Both the position numbers and the translations under genes were made by a program. A stretch of DNA of 64,000 nt from a bacterium (lineage in GTDB: Bacteria > Gemmatimonadota > Gemmatimonadetes > Longimicrobiales > RSA9), in contig QGVH01000017.1 in the NCBI GenBank assembly GCA_003242735.1, forward strand, positions 1 to 64,000, written 5' to 3'. The notes below the pieces were generated by a model. The model searched no databases. It saw only the letters and a list, made by a program, of their open reading frames with translations, and was not told the origin of the DNA. This document shows positions 1 to 7,989 of this stretch, in pieces; position 1 is the first letter of the stretch, and every line of letters starts with the position of its first letter.

Positions 1-144
1 CCGGTGCACCGGCTTGAGGCCGTCCCTCACGTCCGGCAGCGCCCGCTGCACGATGACGCTCATCGAATAGTCGATGAACGACTCGCGCATCTCGTCTTCG
101 ATCAGCCGCGGCAAGACCCGCTCGCGCGGTTCGGGCGTGGACAT
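1..144 (-). CDS. gyrA: DNA gyrase subunit A, N-terminal fragment (cut by window edge)
   Basis: Reading the minus strand from the ATG at 144 gives 48 codons that run off the window. The product begins [19 protein letters not shown] and continues with the conserved GyrA opening [20 protein letters not shown] followed by DGLKPVHR. GyrA is the DNA-cleaving subunit of gyrase, which introduces negative supercoils. ParC is the close alternative, but the [10 protein letters not shown]...[16 protein letters not shown] block is the typical gyrase form. Only the N-terminus is present, so the catalytic tyrosine lies outside. The lipoprotein gene at 261-653 lies upstream on the same strand. Confidence 0.9.
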   Translation of the reverse strand, partial: MSTPEPRERVLPRLIEDEMRESFIDYSMSVIVQRALPDVRDGLKPVHR

Positions 145-184
145 CCGTCTAGCGTCCTCGGTTGCGGAGGGTGTGACACAGAAC

Positions 185-205
185 CGCCCCCCGGATCGGG
201 GGGCG
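185..205 (-). terminator. GC-only hairpin between the lipoprotein gene and gyrA
   Basis: CGCCCCCCG (185-193) and CGGGGGGCG (197-205) form a perfect 9-bp stem with a 3-nt loop. It lies downstream of the lipoprotein gene and upstream of gyrA. There is no T-tract on either side, so termination is only a guess; it could also be a structured gyrA leader. Confidence 0.35.
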
Positions 206-260
206 ATTCGACTTGCCGAATGGTGTGTCCTGATACCCCGCAGGAGGGGGCCGGTTCATG

Positions 261-653
261 CTACGGCGTGGACGGCTGCGGGGGGTAGTAGATCGCCCGC
301 GCCGTGGCGATGATCATCTCGTCGCGGGTCAGCTCGGTGTCGATCGTCCCCTCGGTCGAGCGGCCGATCCGCTCGATGATGATGCCGTCGGCGCCGAGTC
401 TCGCAGCCTCGACCCGGAGGGCCTGGATGAGCTCGGCATGCGGCGTGCCGAGCGGCCGCTCGACGCGGATGGCGCCGATCGCCTTGTAGCCGTCGGGCGG
501 GTATTGACCGATGCTGGGGTCGTAGACCGTCACCTCATCGGGGCTGGCCTTGGGCGGCAGCTTCGGCGCGCTTGCACAGCTCACCAAGACGGCGAGCGCC
601 GGCACCAGCGCGACGACCGCGCGTCGGGCCCCGGTCGGGATCACCTTCAACAT
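261..653 (-). CDS. small lipoprotein of unknown function
   Basis: The 130-residue product starts MLKVIPTGARRA and has a hydrophobic segment ending in the lipobox LVSC, so it should be a lipid-anchored envelope protein. The start at 653 is chosen because GAGGTG lies just upstream and the signal peptide begins there; an upstream in-frame start adds only a Pro-rich non-signal stretch. The mature part contains AELIQALRVEAARLGADGII, a pattern seen in YbjQ-like and other small envelope proteins where a helix ends in LGADxI. No enzyme motif is visible. It sits between a glycosyltransferase gene and gyrA on the same strand. Confidence 0.75.
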   Translation of the reverse strand: MLKVIPTGARRAVVALVPALAVLVSCASAPKLPPKASPDEVTVYDPSIGQYPPDGYKAIGAIRVERPLGTPHAELIQALRVEAARLGADGIIIERIGRSTEGTIDTELTRDEMIIATARAIYYPPQPSTP

Positions 654-667
654 AGGCACCTCGCCGG

Positions 668-690
668 TTGGGGGTGGAACGGGCGGGGCA
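668..690 (+). repeat. partial copy of a dispersed G-rich element
   Basis: The 20-odd bases around GGGGGTGGAACGGGCGGGGC resemble the 3' half of the insert inside hisH (13361-13404). Here the element lies in the spacer before the lipoprotein gene. See the copies at 11706, 13361, 21391 and 60002. Confidence 0.4.
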
Positions 691-734
691 TAATACGACC
701 GGGCGCCGCAGGGTGGCAACTTCCGCGGCTGGAC

Positions 735-1955
735 TCAGGCCACGGCGACGAAATCGGCGCCTTCGCGCCAGCCGGCGGCGGTGAGGGCGGCGCGGATCTC
801 GTCGCGCGCGCCGGGCGACCCCACGGCCGCCAGGGCGAGGGCGCCACGGAACCGGTGGATCTGGGCGGGCGAGACCACCGGCGCGCCGTAGATCGCCTGC
901 CCGATCTTGCGCGGATCCAGGTCCACGAACGCCGCCAGGGGCACGCCCTGCCGCAACAGTTCCCGCGCGAACCCTTTCCCCACCGGCCCCGCTCCCCAGA
1001 CCACGGCGGGGCGCACGGCCGCGCGACGGTCGCCACGCCTGGAGCCGGGATGGACGTCGCCGCCCCCGGAGGCGGCATGGCCGCCGTCGCGTCCGGACCC
1101 GGGGCCGCAGCCGGCTCCGGGAGCAGGGACGTCGCCGGCTCCGGGAGCCGGGCCCTCGTCGGCCCCAGGCGCCCCGCTCCCGTCGCTCGCAGGAGCCGGA
1201 CGGGCCCCGCCTGCGCCCCCGGGCGCCGCCCGGAGCAGCGTCCGCCGCAGATGGTGGACCTTGCAGCGGCGGAACGCGTCCGGCGAGTAGCGCGGGTCCG
1301 TCCGGGACGTCCGGTCCGGCCGCTCCCGCCAGTGCAGCAGCACCTCCGGCATGTTGGCCAGCCGCCCGCCCGCGGCCCACAGCCGGAGCACCAGGTCGTA
1401 GTCCTCGGGCCAGCCCGGGTCGCGGTAGCCGCCCACCGCGAGCACCGCCGCGCGCCGCGCGACCAGCGCCGGGTGCGCGATCGGGCACTCGACGAAGATG
1501 TCCCTGGCGAGGTCCTCGGGCTCGATCAGCGAGTTCAGCCACCGCTCGTAGCGGCGCGCCCCGTCCCGCACCGCCTCGCGGGGGAAGTAGCGGACCCGGG
1601 TGCCACAGGCGACGACGTCCGGTCGCGCGTCCAGCAACGCCACCTGCCGGGCGAAGCGCTCCGGCTCCGCCACATCGTCCGCATCCATGCGGGCGATGAA
1701 TTCACCGCGCGCGGCGGCGAGCGCGGCGGCGAGCGCCGGCACCAGCCCGCGCCGCGGTGTGCGGATCACGCGGACGCGCGGGTCGCGCGCGGCCCACGCC
1801 TCGAGCAGGCCCGCGGTCCCGTCCGCGGAACCGTCGTCCACGGCCAGGACCTCGTAGTCGGTGAACGTCTGCGCCTCCAGCGAGGCAATGGCGTCGCCGA
1901 CGTACCGGGCGGCGTCCCGGCAGGGCAGGAGGATGGAGAGACGGGGGCTGGACAT
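735..1955 (-). CDS. family 2 glycosyltransferase fused to a Rossmann-like C-terminal domain
   Basis: The 406-residue product opens with a GT-A fold: LSILLPCRDAARYV, then VDDGSADGT and the metal-binding RMDADD motif near residue 90. It probably transfers a sugar from a nucleotide donor to a cell-surface or carbohydrate acceptor. After residue 280 comes an Ala/Pro/Gly-rich linker with 24-bp repeats. A separate domain follows, beginning VVWGAGPVGKGFARELLRQG, which resembles the nucleotide-binding half of PglD-type or NAD-dependent proteins (GxGxxG-like). The start at 1955 gives the first conserved strand. A GGAGGG lies about 15 nt upstream, and the uvrA stop is 32 bp upstream, so the two genes may be cotranscribed. 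The acceptor is unknown. Confidence 0.85.
   Translation of the reverse strand: MSSPRLSILLPCRDAARYVGDAIASLEAQTFTDYEVLAVDDGSADGTAGLLEAWAARDPRVRVIRTPRRGLVPALAAALAAARGEFIARMDADDVAEPERFARQVALLDARPDVVACGTRVRYFPREAVRDGARRYERWLNSLIEPEDLARDIFVECPIAHPALVARRAAVLAVGGYRDPGWPEDYDLVLRLWAAGGRLANMPEVLLHWRERPDRTSRTDPRYSPDAFRRCKVHHLRRTLLRAAPGGAGGARPAPASDGSGAPGADEGPAPGAGDVPAPGAGCGPGSGRDGGHAASGGGDVHPGSRRGDRRAAVRPAVVWGAGPVGKGFARELLRQGVPLAAFVDLDPRKIGQAIYGAPVVSPAQIHRFRGALALAAVGSPGARDEIRAALTAAGWREGADFVAVA
1110..1157. repeat. two tandem 24-bp repeats in the glycosyltransferase linker
   Basis: Copies at 1110-1133 and 1134-1157 share GCCGGCTCCGGGAGC and differ only near the end. They are in frame and encode an eight-residue Ala-Pro-Gly-Ala-Gly unit on the minus strand. 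Confidence 0.7.
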
Positions 1956-1986
1956 CGGCGATGCTGAGCACCCTCCGCGGAGCCGG

Positions 1987-4900
1987 TCAGACCGCGTCGC
2001 CCACCTTCTGCCGCTCCATCGCGGCCAGGACCGCCCGCAGGTAACGCCCCGTGTGGCTCTCCTCCACCGCGGCCACGTCCTCGGGACGGCCAGTGGCCAC
2101 GACCCGTCCGCCGCCCGCGCCTGCCTCGGGCCCCAGGTCGATGATCCAATCCGCGGCGGCGATGACCTCGAGGTTGTGCTCGATGACGACGACGGTGTGG
2201 CCCGCGTCCAGGAGCCGCCCCAGCACGCCGAGCAGCTTGCGCACCTCGTTGCCGGAGAGGCCCGTCGTCGGCTCGTCCATGATGTAGAGCTTCCGACCAC
2301 GGCGCCGGGAGCTGCCGATCAGCTCCCGCGCGATCTTCAACCGCTGCGCCTCGCCGCCCGAGAGCGTGTTCGCGGGCTGGCCGAGCCGCAGGTAGCCGAG
2401 CCCGACCTGCTGGAGCTGCCACAGCGCCTGGCCGAGTTTGTCCTCCTTGATGAAGAACCGGATCGCGTCATCGACCGTCAGGTCCAGGACCTCGCGGATG
2501 TTCAGGCCCTTGAACGTCACCTCCAGGGTCTCCGGCTTGTAGCGCTTGCCGCCGCACACCTCGCACGGCACGTACACGTCGGCGAGGAAGACCATCTCGA
2601 CCTGCACGACGCCGTCGCCCTGACACGCCTCGCAGCGACCGCCCTTGACGTTGAACGAGAAGTGGCCGGGGCCGTAGCCGCGCTGGCGCGCCAGCGGCTG
2701 GCGCGCGAAGACCTCGCGCACCTGGTCGAACGCCTTGATGTACGTGACCGGGTTCGAGCGCGGCGTGCGGCCGATCGGCGACTGGTCCACGAGCACGACC
2801 CCGTCCAGGTACGAATGGCCCTCCAGCCGGTCGTATTCACCGACCTCCTCGCCCAGGTGCTGCTTGGCGGAGGTCTCGCCGGCGAGCTCGCGCTCGAGGG
2901 CGCGGTAGAGGACGTCGTGCACCAGCGTGCTCTTGCCCGAGCCGCTCACGCCCGTGACGACGGTCAGCGCGCCGAGCGGGATCTCGATGTCCACGCCGCG
3001 GAGGTTGTGCAGCCGCGCGCCCCACAGCCGCAGGCGCGGGCCGTCCACGCTGCGTCGCCGCACCGGAGGCGGCGGCTCGCGGCCGGAGAGGTAGCGGCCG
3101 GTGGCCGTGTCCGCAGACAGCAGCTCACTGTAGGTGCCCTGGAAGACGACTTCACCGCCGCGCTCGCCGCTGCCCGGGCCGAGCTCGACGATGTGGTCCG
3201 CCGCGGCGATGGCTGCTGCGTCGTGCTCGACGACGAGGACCGTGTTGCCGGCATCGCGCAGACGGCCGAGCAGCGCGAGTAGACGGTCGGTGTCCCGCGG
3301 GTGCAGCCCGACGGTGGGCTCGTCCAGCACGTAGAGCGTGTCCACCAGGCTCGCGCCCAGCGAGTTCGCCAGCGCGATGCGCTGCGCCTCGCCGCCGGAG
3401 AGCGTGCGCGTCTGGCGGTCCAGCGTGAGGTAGCCGAGGCCCACGTCCACCAGGAACTGGAGACGGGAGTTCAGCTCCCGCAGGATGGGGGCGGCCGCGG
3501 CGCCTGCAGCGCCGCCGGGCGCCGGCGCGACGCGCCTGGTCTCACCTCCGGACGGATCCTCGACCTCCTCCAGCGCCGGCGCAGCCGGCACGGAGCCCGG
3601 CTCCTCGGCAGCGGGGGCGCCGCGCAGAGGACGCGGACCGTGGTCGGAGTCCAACGGCGTGGAGCCCGACGAAACGGGACCCGGCGCAGCCAACGCTACA
3701 CCCAACCCGGCCACCCATTCCCGCAGCTCCGCAACAGTCATCGCCGCCGCCTGCGCGATGGTCAGCCCCGCCACTCGCACGTACAGTGCCTCGGGCCGCA
3801 GGCGAGCGCCGCCGCAGCTCGCGCACGTCCGCGCGCTCTGGTAGCGCCGCAGGAACACCCGGATGTACTGCTTGTACCGCTTCGCCTCGCGGGAGCGCAG
3901 GAACGGGATCACGCCCTGGAAGCCGCGCGTGCCGTGGATCACCGCGCGCCGGAACGCCTGCGGCAGCTCCTGCCACGGCGCATCCGTCGCCACACGCCGC
4001 TCGCGAGCGAACGCCAGCAGCCGCTGACGGTACCGCTTGTAGCGCGGCATCTCCCACGGCGCCACCGCACCCTCCTCCAGCGACTTCGACGGGTTCGGCA
4101 CGATCAGCGCCTCGTCGTACTCCAGCGTGGCGCCGAACCCCGTGCACGTCGGGCACGAGCCGTACGGGTTGTTGAACGAGAACAGGCGCGGCGTCGGCTC
4201 GAGGAACTTCACATCCGGATGGTCCGGGCAACGGAAGCGCTCGGTGAAGCGGAGGTACGCGAGCCCGCGAGAGCTCGGAACACCCGCAGATGCGGACGGC
4301 TCCCCAGCCCCGACGACCACCACGACCGCCTCTCCCTCCCCTTCCACGAAAGCCGTGGACAGCGAGTCCGCCAGCCGCTCCCGAACATCCGGCCGCACCA
4401 CCAGCCGGTCCACCACCACCAGCACCTCGCCCGCCGCGGCGAGATCGTGGCCGAGCCGGGCAGGGTCTTCCACACCCTCGCCGTCCAGATCGAGCACCTC
4501 GTCGCCCACGAGCACACGGATGAAGCCCAGCGCCCGCAGGTTCTCGACGACACGCTGGTGATTCACCCGCGCGCTCTCCGGGAGCGGGTACGTGACCATG
4601 ACCCGCGTGCCTTCCGGCAGGGCCAGCACCTCATCCGTCGCCGACTGGACCGTGTCCGGCTTCACCACCCGGTCACACTGCGGACAGTGGGTGAGCCCCA
4701 CACGCGCCCACAACAGCCGCAGGTAGTCGTAGACCTCCGTTGCGGTGCCGACCGTCGAGCGGCTCGTCTTGGTGGGGTTCTTCTGCTCGATCGCGACCGC
4801 GGGGCTGATCCCTTCGACTGCATCCACCTGCGGCTTCTCCATGCGCTCGAGGAATTGCTTTGCGTACGTCGAGAGCGACTCGACGTAGCGGCGCTGCCCC

Positions 4901-5046
4901 TCGGCGTAGATGGTGTCGAAGGCGAGAGAAGACTTGCCGGAGCCGCTCGGGCCGGTGAGCACGATCAGCGAGCGGCGAGGCAGATCGAGGTCGATCCCCT
5001 TCAGATTGTGCTGCCGCGCGTTGCGGATGATGATGCGGTCTTTCAC
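1987..5046 (-). CDS. uvrA: excinuclease ABC subunit A
   Basis: UvrA is the damage-recognition ATPase of nucleotide excision repair. The 1019-residue product has two ABC ATPase modules: Walker A GPSGSGKSS near residue 31 and GVSGSGKST in the second half, and two LSGGEAQR signatures. Zinc-finger cysteines appear as CPTC...CASC and CEACQGDG...CEVC. The TSRSTVGTATEVYDYLRLL block is typical of UvrA. The start is the GTG at 5046, giving VKDRIIIRNARQHNLKG; no strong ribosome site precedes it. The protein is longer than the usual 940 or so residues because of an Ala/Pro/Gly/Glu-rich insertion of about 75 residues just before LNSRLQFLVDVGLGYLTL (roughly 3480-3710). The glycosyltransferase gene follows after 32 bp. 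Confidence 0.97.
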   Translation of the reverse strand: MKDRIIIRNARQHNLKGIDLDLPRRSLIVLTGPSGSGKSSLAFDTIYAEGQRRYVESLSTYAKQFLERMEKPQVDAVEGISPAVAIEQKNPTKTSRSTVGTATEVYDYLRLLWARVGLTHCPQCDRVVKPDTVQSATDEVLALPEGTRVMVTYPLPESARVNHQRVVENLRALGFIRVLVGDEVLDLDGEGVEDPARLGHDLAAAGEVLVVVDRLVVRPDVRERLADSLSTAFVEGEGEAVVVVVGAGEPSASAGVPSSRGLAYLRFTERFRCPDHPDVKFLEPTPRLFSFNNPYGSCPTCTGFGATLEYDEALIVPNPSKSLEEGAVAPWEMPRYKRYRQRLLAFARERRVATDAPWQELPQAFRRAVIHGTRGFQGVIPFLRSREAKRYKQYIRVFLRRYQSARTCASCGGARLRPEALYVRVAGLTIAQAAAMTVAELREWVAGLGVALAAPGPVSSGSTPLDSDHGPRPLRGAPAAEEPGSVPAAPALEEVEDPSGGETRRVAPAPGGAAGAAAAPILRELNSRLQFLVDVGLGYLTLDRQTRTLSGGEAQRIALANSLGASLVDTLYVLDEPTVGLHPRDTDRLLALLGRLRDAGNTVLVVEHDAAAIAAADHIVELGPGSGERGGEVVFQGTYSELLSADTATGRYLSGREPPPPVRRRSVDGPRLRLWGARLHNLRGVDIEIPLGALTVVTGVSGSGKSTLVHDVLYRALERELAGETSAKQHLGEEVGEYDRLEGHSYLDGVVLVDQSPIGRTPRSNPVTYIKAFDQVREVFARQPLARQRGYGPGHFSFNVKGGRCEACQGDGVVQVEMVFLADVYVPCEVCGGKRYKPETLEVTFKGLNIREVLDLTVDDAIRFFIKEDKLGQALWQLQQVGLGYLRLGQPANTLSGGEAQRLKIARELIGSSRRRGRKLYIMDEPTTGLSGNEVRKLLGVLGRLLDAGHTVVVIEHNLEVIAAADWIIDLGPEAGAGGGRVVATGRPEDVAAVEESHTGRYLRAVLAAMERQKVGDAV

Positions 5047-5262
5047 ACCCGTCGTCGCTCTGCTCGGGATTGGGCGTTTGCAGAGATGGGCTGGTACCCC
5101 CGAGCAGGACGGAGGGTCGGGCTCCGGCCGCCCCGGGAGCCTGCGCGGGCCGGTGGTCGGGGCCGGGGTCGGCGAGCGGAGCGGCTGGGCCGTCCACGGG
5201 TGGTCCGGCACCGGTCTCGGTCCGGCGAGGGGACCCGCGGGACGGCCGCGGGCACAGCCCCA

Positions 5263-5319
5263 TCGAGGCAGGCGAGAGCCCGCGACTCCGTCGAGGGAGG
5301 CGAGAGCCCCGCGACTCGG
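5263..5319. repeat. two tandem 28-29 bp repeats
   Basis: Copy one is 5263-5290 and copy two 5291-5319; both read TCGAGG-x-AGGCGAGAGCCC followed by GCGACTC. A third copy starts at 5320 but breaks off. Confidence 0.75.
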
Positions 5320-5426
5320 TTGAGGATGCACGCCGCGACGCAGCGCGGGGGCAGCAGTCGCACGAGGTGCGGCAGGCGCACGGCGACGAACGGCACGGCC
5401 GCACGGCGCAGGGTTGGGGGCCGGCG

Positions 5427-5512
5427 GGGGCAGGAGACGCAAAACGTCTGGCAGGAGACGCACGATGCCGGGCAGGGAGCCGCACGCCGTCGGGCAGGAG
5501 CCCCGTCCTCGC
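5427..5512. repeat. four tandem 21-22 bp repeats
   Basis: Units begin near 5427, 5449, 5470 and 5492, each starting with GGCAGGAG or GGCAGGGAG and a short variable tail. On the minus strand they encode seven-residue units of the LLPDVLR type. Confidence 0.7.
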
Positions 5513-5719
5513 TGGAGTCGGCCGCTCGCTACGGCCGATGACCACCGCGGGGGCCGGGCCCGACGCCCGGCAGGCCCACGCGAACCTGCGTGTGGTGGTT
5601 CGGCCCGGGCCCCGTGCTGGCCGGCCCCGGCACCCGAGCGACCACGATCGTCGGGCGGCGCCGGGGCGGTGTCCGCGCACGGGCTGTGTTGTCGCAGCTC
5701 TTCGCGGAGCGCGCCGCCT

Positions 5720-6919
5720 TCATCGCGTGGCCCGCGCCAGCGCTGCGATCGCGGCCACCGCGGTGTCCACCTCCGCCTCCGTGTTGTAGTAGTGGGGCGA
5801 AATGCGGATGGCCGTGCGCGCACCCTTGGCGTCCATGTCCAGGACCGCGTACTCCCGCGCCGTGGCCGACGTGTTGATGCCCTGCTCCCGCAGCAGCGGC
5901 ACCAGCTCGAAGGCGTTCCGTCCCGCGACCTCCACCGTGACAATCGCGCACAGCCGCCGTCCGCGGTCCAGCACCCGTAGCCCCTCGTGCTCGCGGAGCC
6001 GCTCGCGCGCGTAGGCGGCGAGTCGCGCCGCCCGCTCCCCGCCGCGCGCGACGCCGACCTCCTCCAGCGCGTAGCGCGCCGCGGCGCCCTGCCCCAGCAC
6101 CAGCGCGTACGCGAACTCCCAGTTCTCGAACCGCCGCGCATCCGGGGCGAGGCGGAACTCGTCCGCCTCGATCCACGCCGCGCCGCGCATGTCCACGAAC
6201 AGCGGGTGGGCGCCCCGGTCGAGCGCACGGTCCGAGACGTAGAGGAACCCTGCGCCACGGGGGCCGCGCAGGAACTTGCGCGCCGTGGCCGAGAGGAAGT
6301 CGCAACGCAGCTCGTTGACATCGATGGGGAGCTGGCCCACCGCCTGGCACGCGTCCACGATGTAGGGCACGCCTTCCTCCTCGCACACCGCGCCCACCTC
6401 CGCAGCCGGCTGCACGAGCCCCGAGTTCGTCGGCACCCAGGTCAGCGACACCAGCCTCGGCCGCTCGCGCCGGATGAGCGCGCGCACGGACTCCGGGTCC
6501 ACGCCGCCCTCGGGCAGGTCCTCCGCGCGCACCACGCGTACGCCCGCGCGATGGTGCAACGAGAGGTACGCGAGCTGGTTCGAGATGTAGTCGTTGCGGG
6601 TCGTGAGGATGACGTCGCCCGGCGCGAAGTCGAACGCTGCGAGGGCCTGGAAGAACGCGACGGTGGCGTTTTCGACCATCGCGATGTTGCGCGGCGCGGC
6701 GCCCACGAGCCGTGCCACGCTCTCGTACGCGGCGGCGATCTCGGCTCTCGCCGCGTCCGCCGCCTCGTAGCCGCCGATGCGCGCCTCCAGCTCGAGGTGC
6801 GCGCGCACGGCATCCAGCACGGGCCGCGGCATGAGCGACGCCCCCGCGTTGTTCAGGTGGATCACGCCGCTGGCCACGCCCGGCGTATCCGCGCGCCAGC
6901 GCTCGAGGTCACGGTCCAT
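5720..6919 (-). CDS. class V aminotransferase / cysteine desulfurase-like PLP enzyme
   Basis: The 399-residue product is a fold-type I PLP enzyme of the class V group. The N-terminus has HLNNAGASLMP, typical of the isopenicillin N epimerase/EgtE branch. VDACQAVGQLPIDV holds the PLP-pyridine aspartate and TARKFLRGPRGAGFLYV holds the Schiff-base lysine. These enzymes remove sulfur or sulfenate groups from cysteine-type substrates or epimerise amino acids; the substrate cannot be told from sequence. The start at 6919 has AGGAG eight bases upstream. The gene stands alone, with long repeat-rich spacers on both sides. Confidence 0.85.
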   Translation of the reverse strand: MDRDLERWRADTPGVASGVIHLNNAGASLMPRPVLDAVRAHLELEARIGGYEAADAARAEIAAAYESVARLVGAAPRNIAMVENATVAFFQALAAFDFAPGDVILTTRNDYISNQLAYLSLHHRAGVRVVRAEDLPEGGVDPESVRALIRRERPRLVSLTWVPTNSGLVQPAAEVGAVCEEEGVPYIVDACQAVGQLPIDVNELRCDFLSATARKFLRGPRGAGFLYVSDRALDRGAHPLFVDMRGAAWIEADEFRLAPDARRFENWEFAYALVLGQGAAARYALEEVGVARGGERAARLAAYARERLREHEGLRVLDRGRRLCAIVTVEVAGRNAFELVPLLREQGINTSATAREYAVLDMDAKGARTAIRISPHYYNTEAEVDTAVAAIAALARATR

Positions 6920-7301
6920 GCGAGTGGTCTCCTGTTGGGTTGAGGATGGTCGCGGGTTGTGCTGGAGACGGTCGGCGGCCGCGCCGGCGACGGGCTCCGG
7001 CAGCCCGCTCGCGGGTCGCAAGGTCTCGGTGCCGAGGAGCCTCCCCGCGTTCGAAGGGGAGCCCTGCGGCGCCCCGCGGCGAAGGCCCCGCTGCAACGGG
7101 GGCGACGGTTCGGCGTGCGAGAGCCCCCGTCGCGAGGGCTGCGGCGACGCCCTGTGCGCGGTTCCCCGCCGAAGGCACAGCTTACCGACCTGGCGGCGGC
7201 GCCGCCACAGCGCTGGGGAACGGCGCTGGCGGGCGGGCGGCGCGCGTGCATCGCATGCCGGTGGACGCGTGCGCACGGCGGGGGCGCCGGCGCATGGCGT
7301 G

Positions 7302-7486
7302 ATGCGGCAAACCTCCGCTGTCGCGGAGCGAACGGGCAGCGCGCTGGAACTTTCCCGAGCCCCACACGGCAAACCTCCAACGCGCCCCGGCCCATCCCCG
7401 TGCGCTTGGAAGTTGGCCGTGCCACACGCGGTCAACGTCCAACGCCAACCCGCCAGCACCGGCGAGATGGGAAGTTGACCGCGCGG
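7302..7486. repeat. three tandem units of about 61 bp, each with inverted arms
   Basis: Arms of the form CGGCAAACCTCCAA alternate with its near-complement TTGGAAGTTGGCCG. Minus-type arms lie at about 7304-7318, 7363-7380 and 7424-7442; plus-type arms at about 7344-7359, 7405-7421 and 7467-7485. The spacing is regular: about 41-43 bp from minus to plus arm and about 20 bp to the next unit. In the third unit CGCGGTCAAC (7427-7436) and GTTGACCGCG (7474-7483) are perfectly complementary, whereas the second unit has CGGCAAAC against GTTGGCCG, so arms appear to covary. Confidence 0.75.
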
Positions 7487-7890
7487 CGGGTGGTATGCGG
7501 CGGGGGTGACGGTGCCGGGCGACGACCTCGCGGTGGGGTCCCACGCACCGGCATCCCCCGGTCCCACGCGCCGGCCGCTTCCGCGCGGCACCCGCCGCGC
7601 CCCGTCAGGCCGCAGCCGCTCGCCACCCACCCGCCGCTCACCCCGCCGATCGGCGCCATAGCGTCCCCGGCCGGGCGCGGCGCCACACGCCCAGAGCTCG
7701 GACGCCGTCCACGTGGACCAAGTTCTGGATCGCCGGCGGCGAGGCGCGCGGAACACGGACGCCATCCCCGCCGACGCCCAGGTCTGCGCGTTCCCCGACG
7801 CCGAACACGCGAAGCACGGGCAGAGCCGGTGGTTGACACAGCCGCGGCGACTCGACACATCGAATCTGCATTCGGAACCCGCACGCGCGC

Positions 7891-7966
7891 CGCCGATCAC
7901 CGTGCGCACGGGCATCGCCGATCACCGGTGCACTCGCGCACCGCCGATCACCTCTGCGCACGCGCG
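7891..7966. repeat. 25-26 bp tandem repeat, three copies
   Basis: CGCCGATCACC recurs at 7891, 7916 and 7942, each followed by a variable G/C/T-rich tail with GTGCGCAC or CTGCGCAC. A decayed fourth copy, GCCACCGACCACC, follows. Confidence 0.7.
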
Positions 7967-7989
7967 CCACCGACCACCGGACGGACCAC

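Larger units (their letters stand above)
5047..5719. other. gene-free spacer with two short-repeat clusters
   Basis: No convincing gene lies between the uvrA start and the aminotransferase stop. The open frames here are Arg/Pro/Gly-rich and run through uvrA antisense or past its start. Two clusters of tandem repeats are visible (5263-5319 and 5427-5512). On the minus strand parts of the spacer still read as Leu/Pro/Arg heptads such as LLPDVLRLLPP and RLPHLVRLLPP in two different frames, so this may be a decayed repeat-coding stretch. Confidence 0.5.
6920..7989. other. 1.07-kb gene-free region with structured repeats
   Basis: Open frames across this stretch have Arg/Gly/Pro/His-rich compositions and no recognisable motif on either strand, so I call no gene. 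It contains the hairpin array at 7302-7486 and a 25-bp tandem repeat at 7891-7966, just before the YheT-like gene. Part of it should hold the divergent promoters of the two flanking genes, but I cannot point to a convincing -35/-10 pair. Confidence 0.6.

Noticed and set aside
258..1967. Plus-strand frame of 569 codons across the lipoprotein and glycosyltransferase genes
   Set aside because: Antisense shadow of two supported minus-strand genes; composition is Arg/Gly/Asp-rich without motifs.
3301..5541. Long plus-strand open frame across uvrA
   Set aside because: It is antisense to a certain uvrA, Arg/His-rich, with no domain; long shadow frames are expected at this GC content.
7302..7486. 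CRISPR array
   Set aside because: The units are not identical, the repeated part occurs in both orientations, and there are no cas genes in the window.
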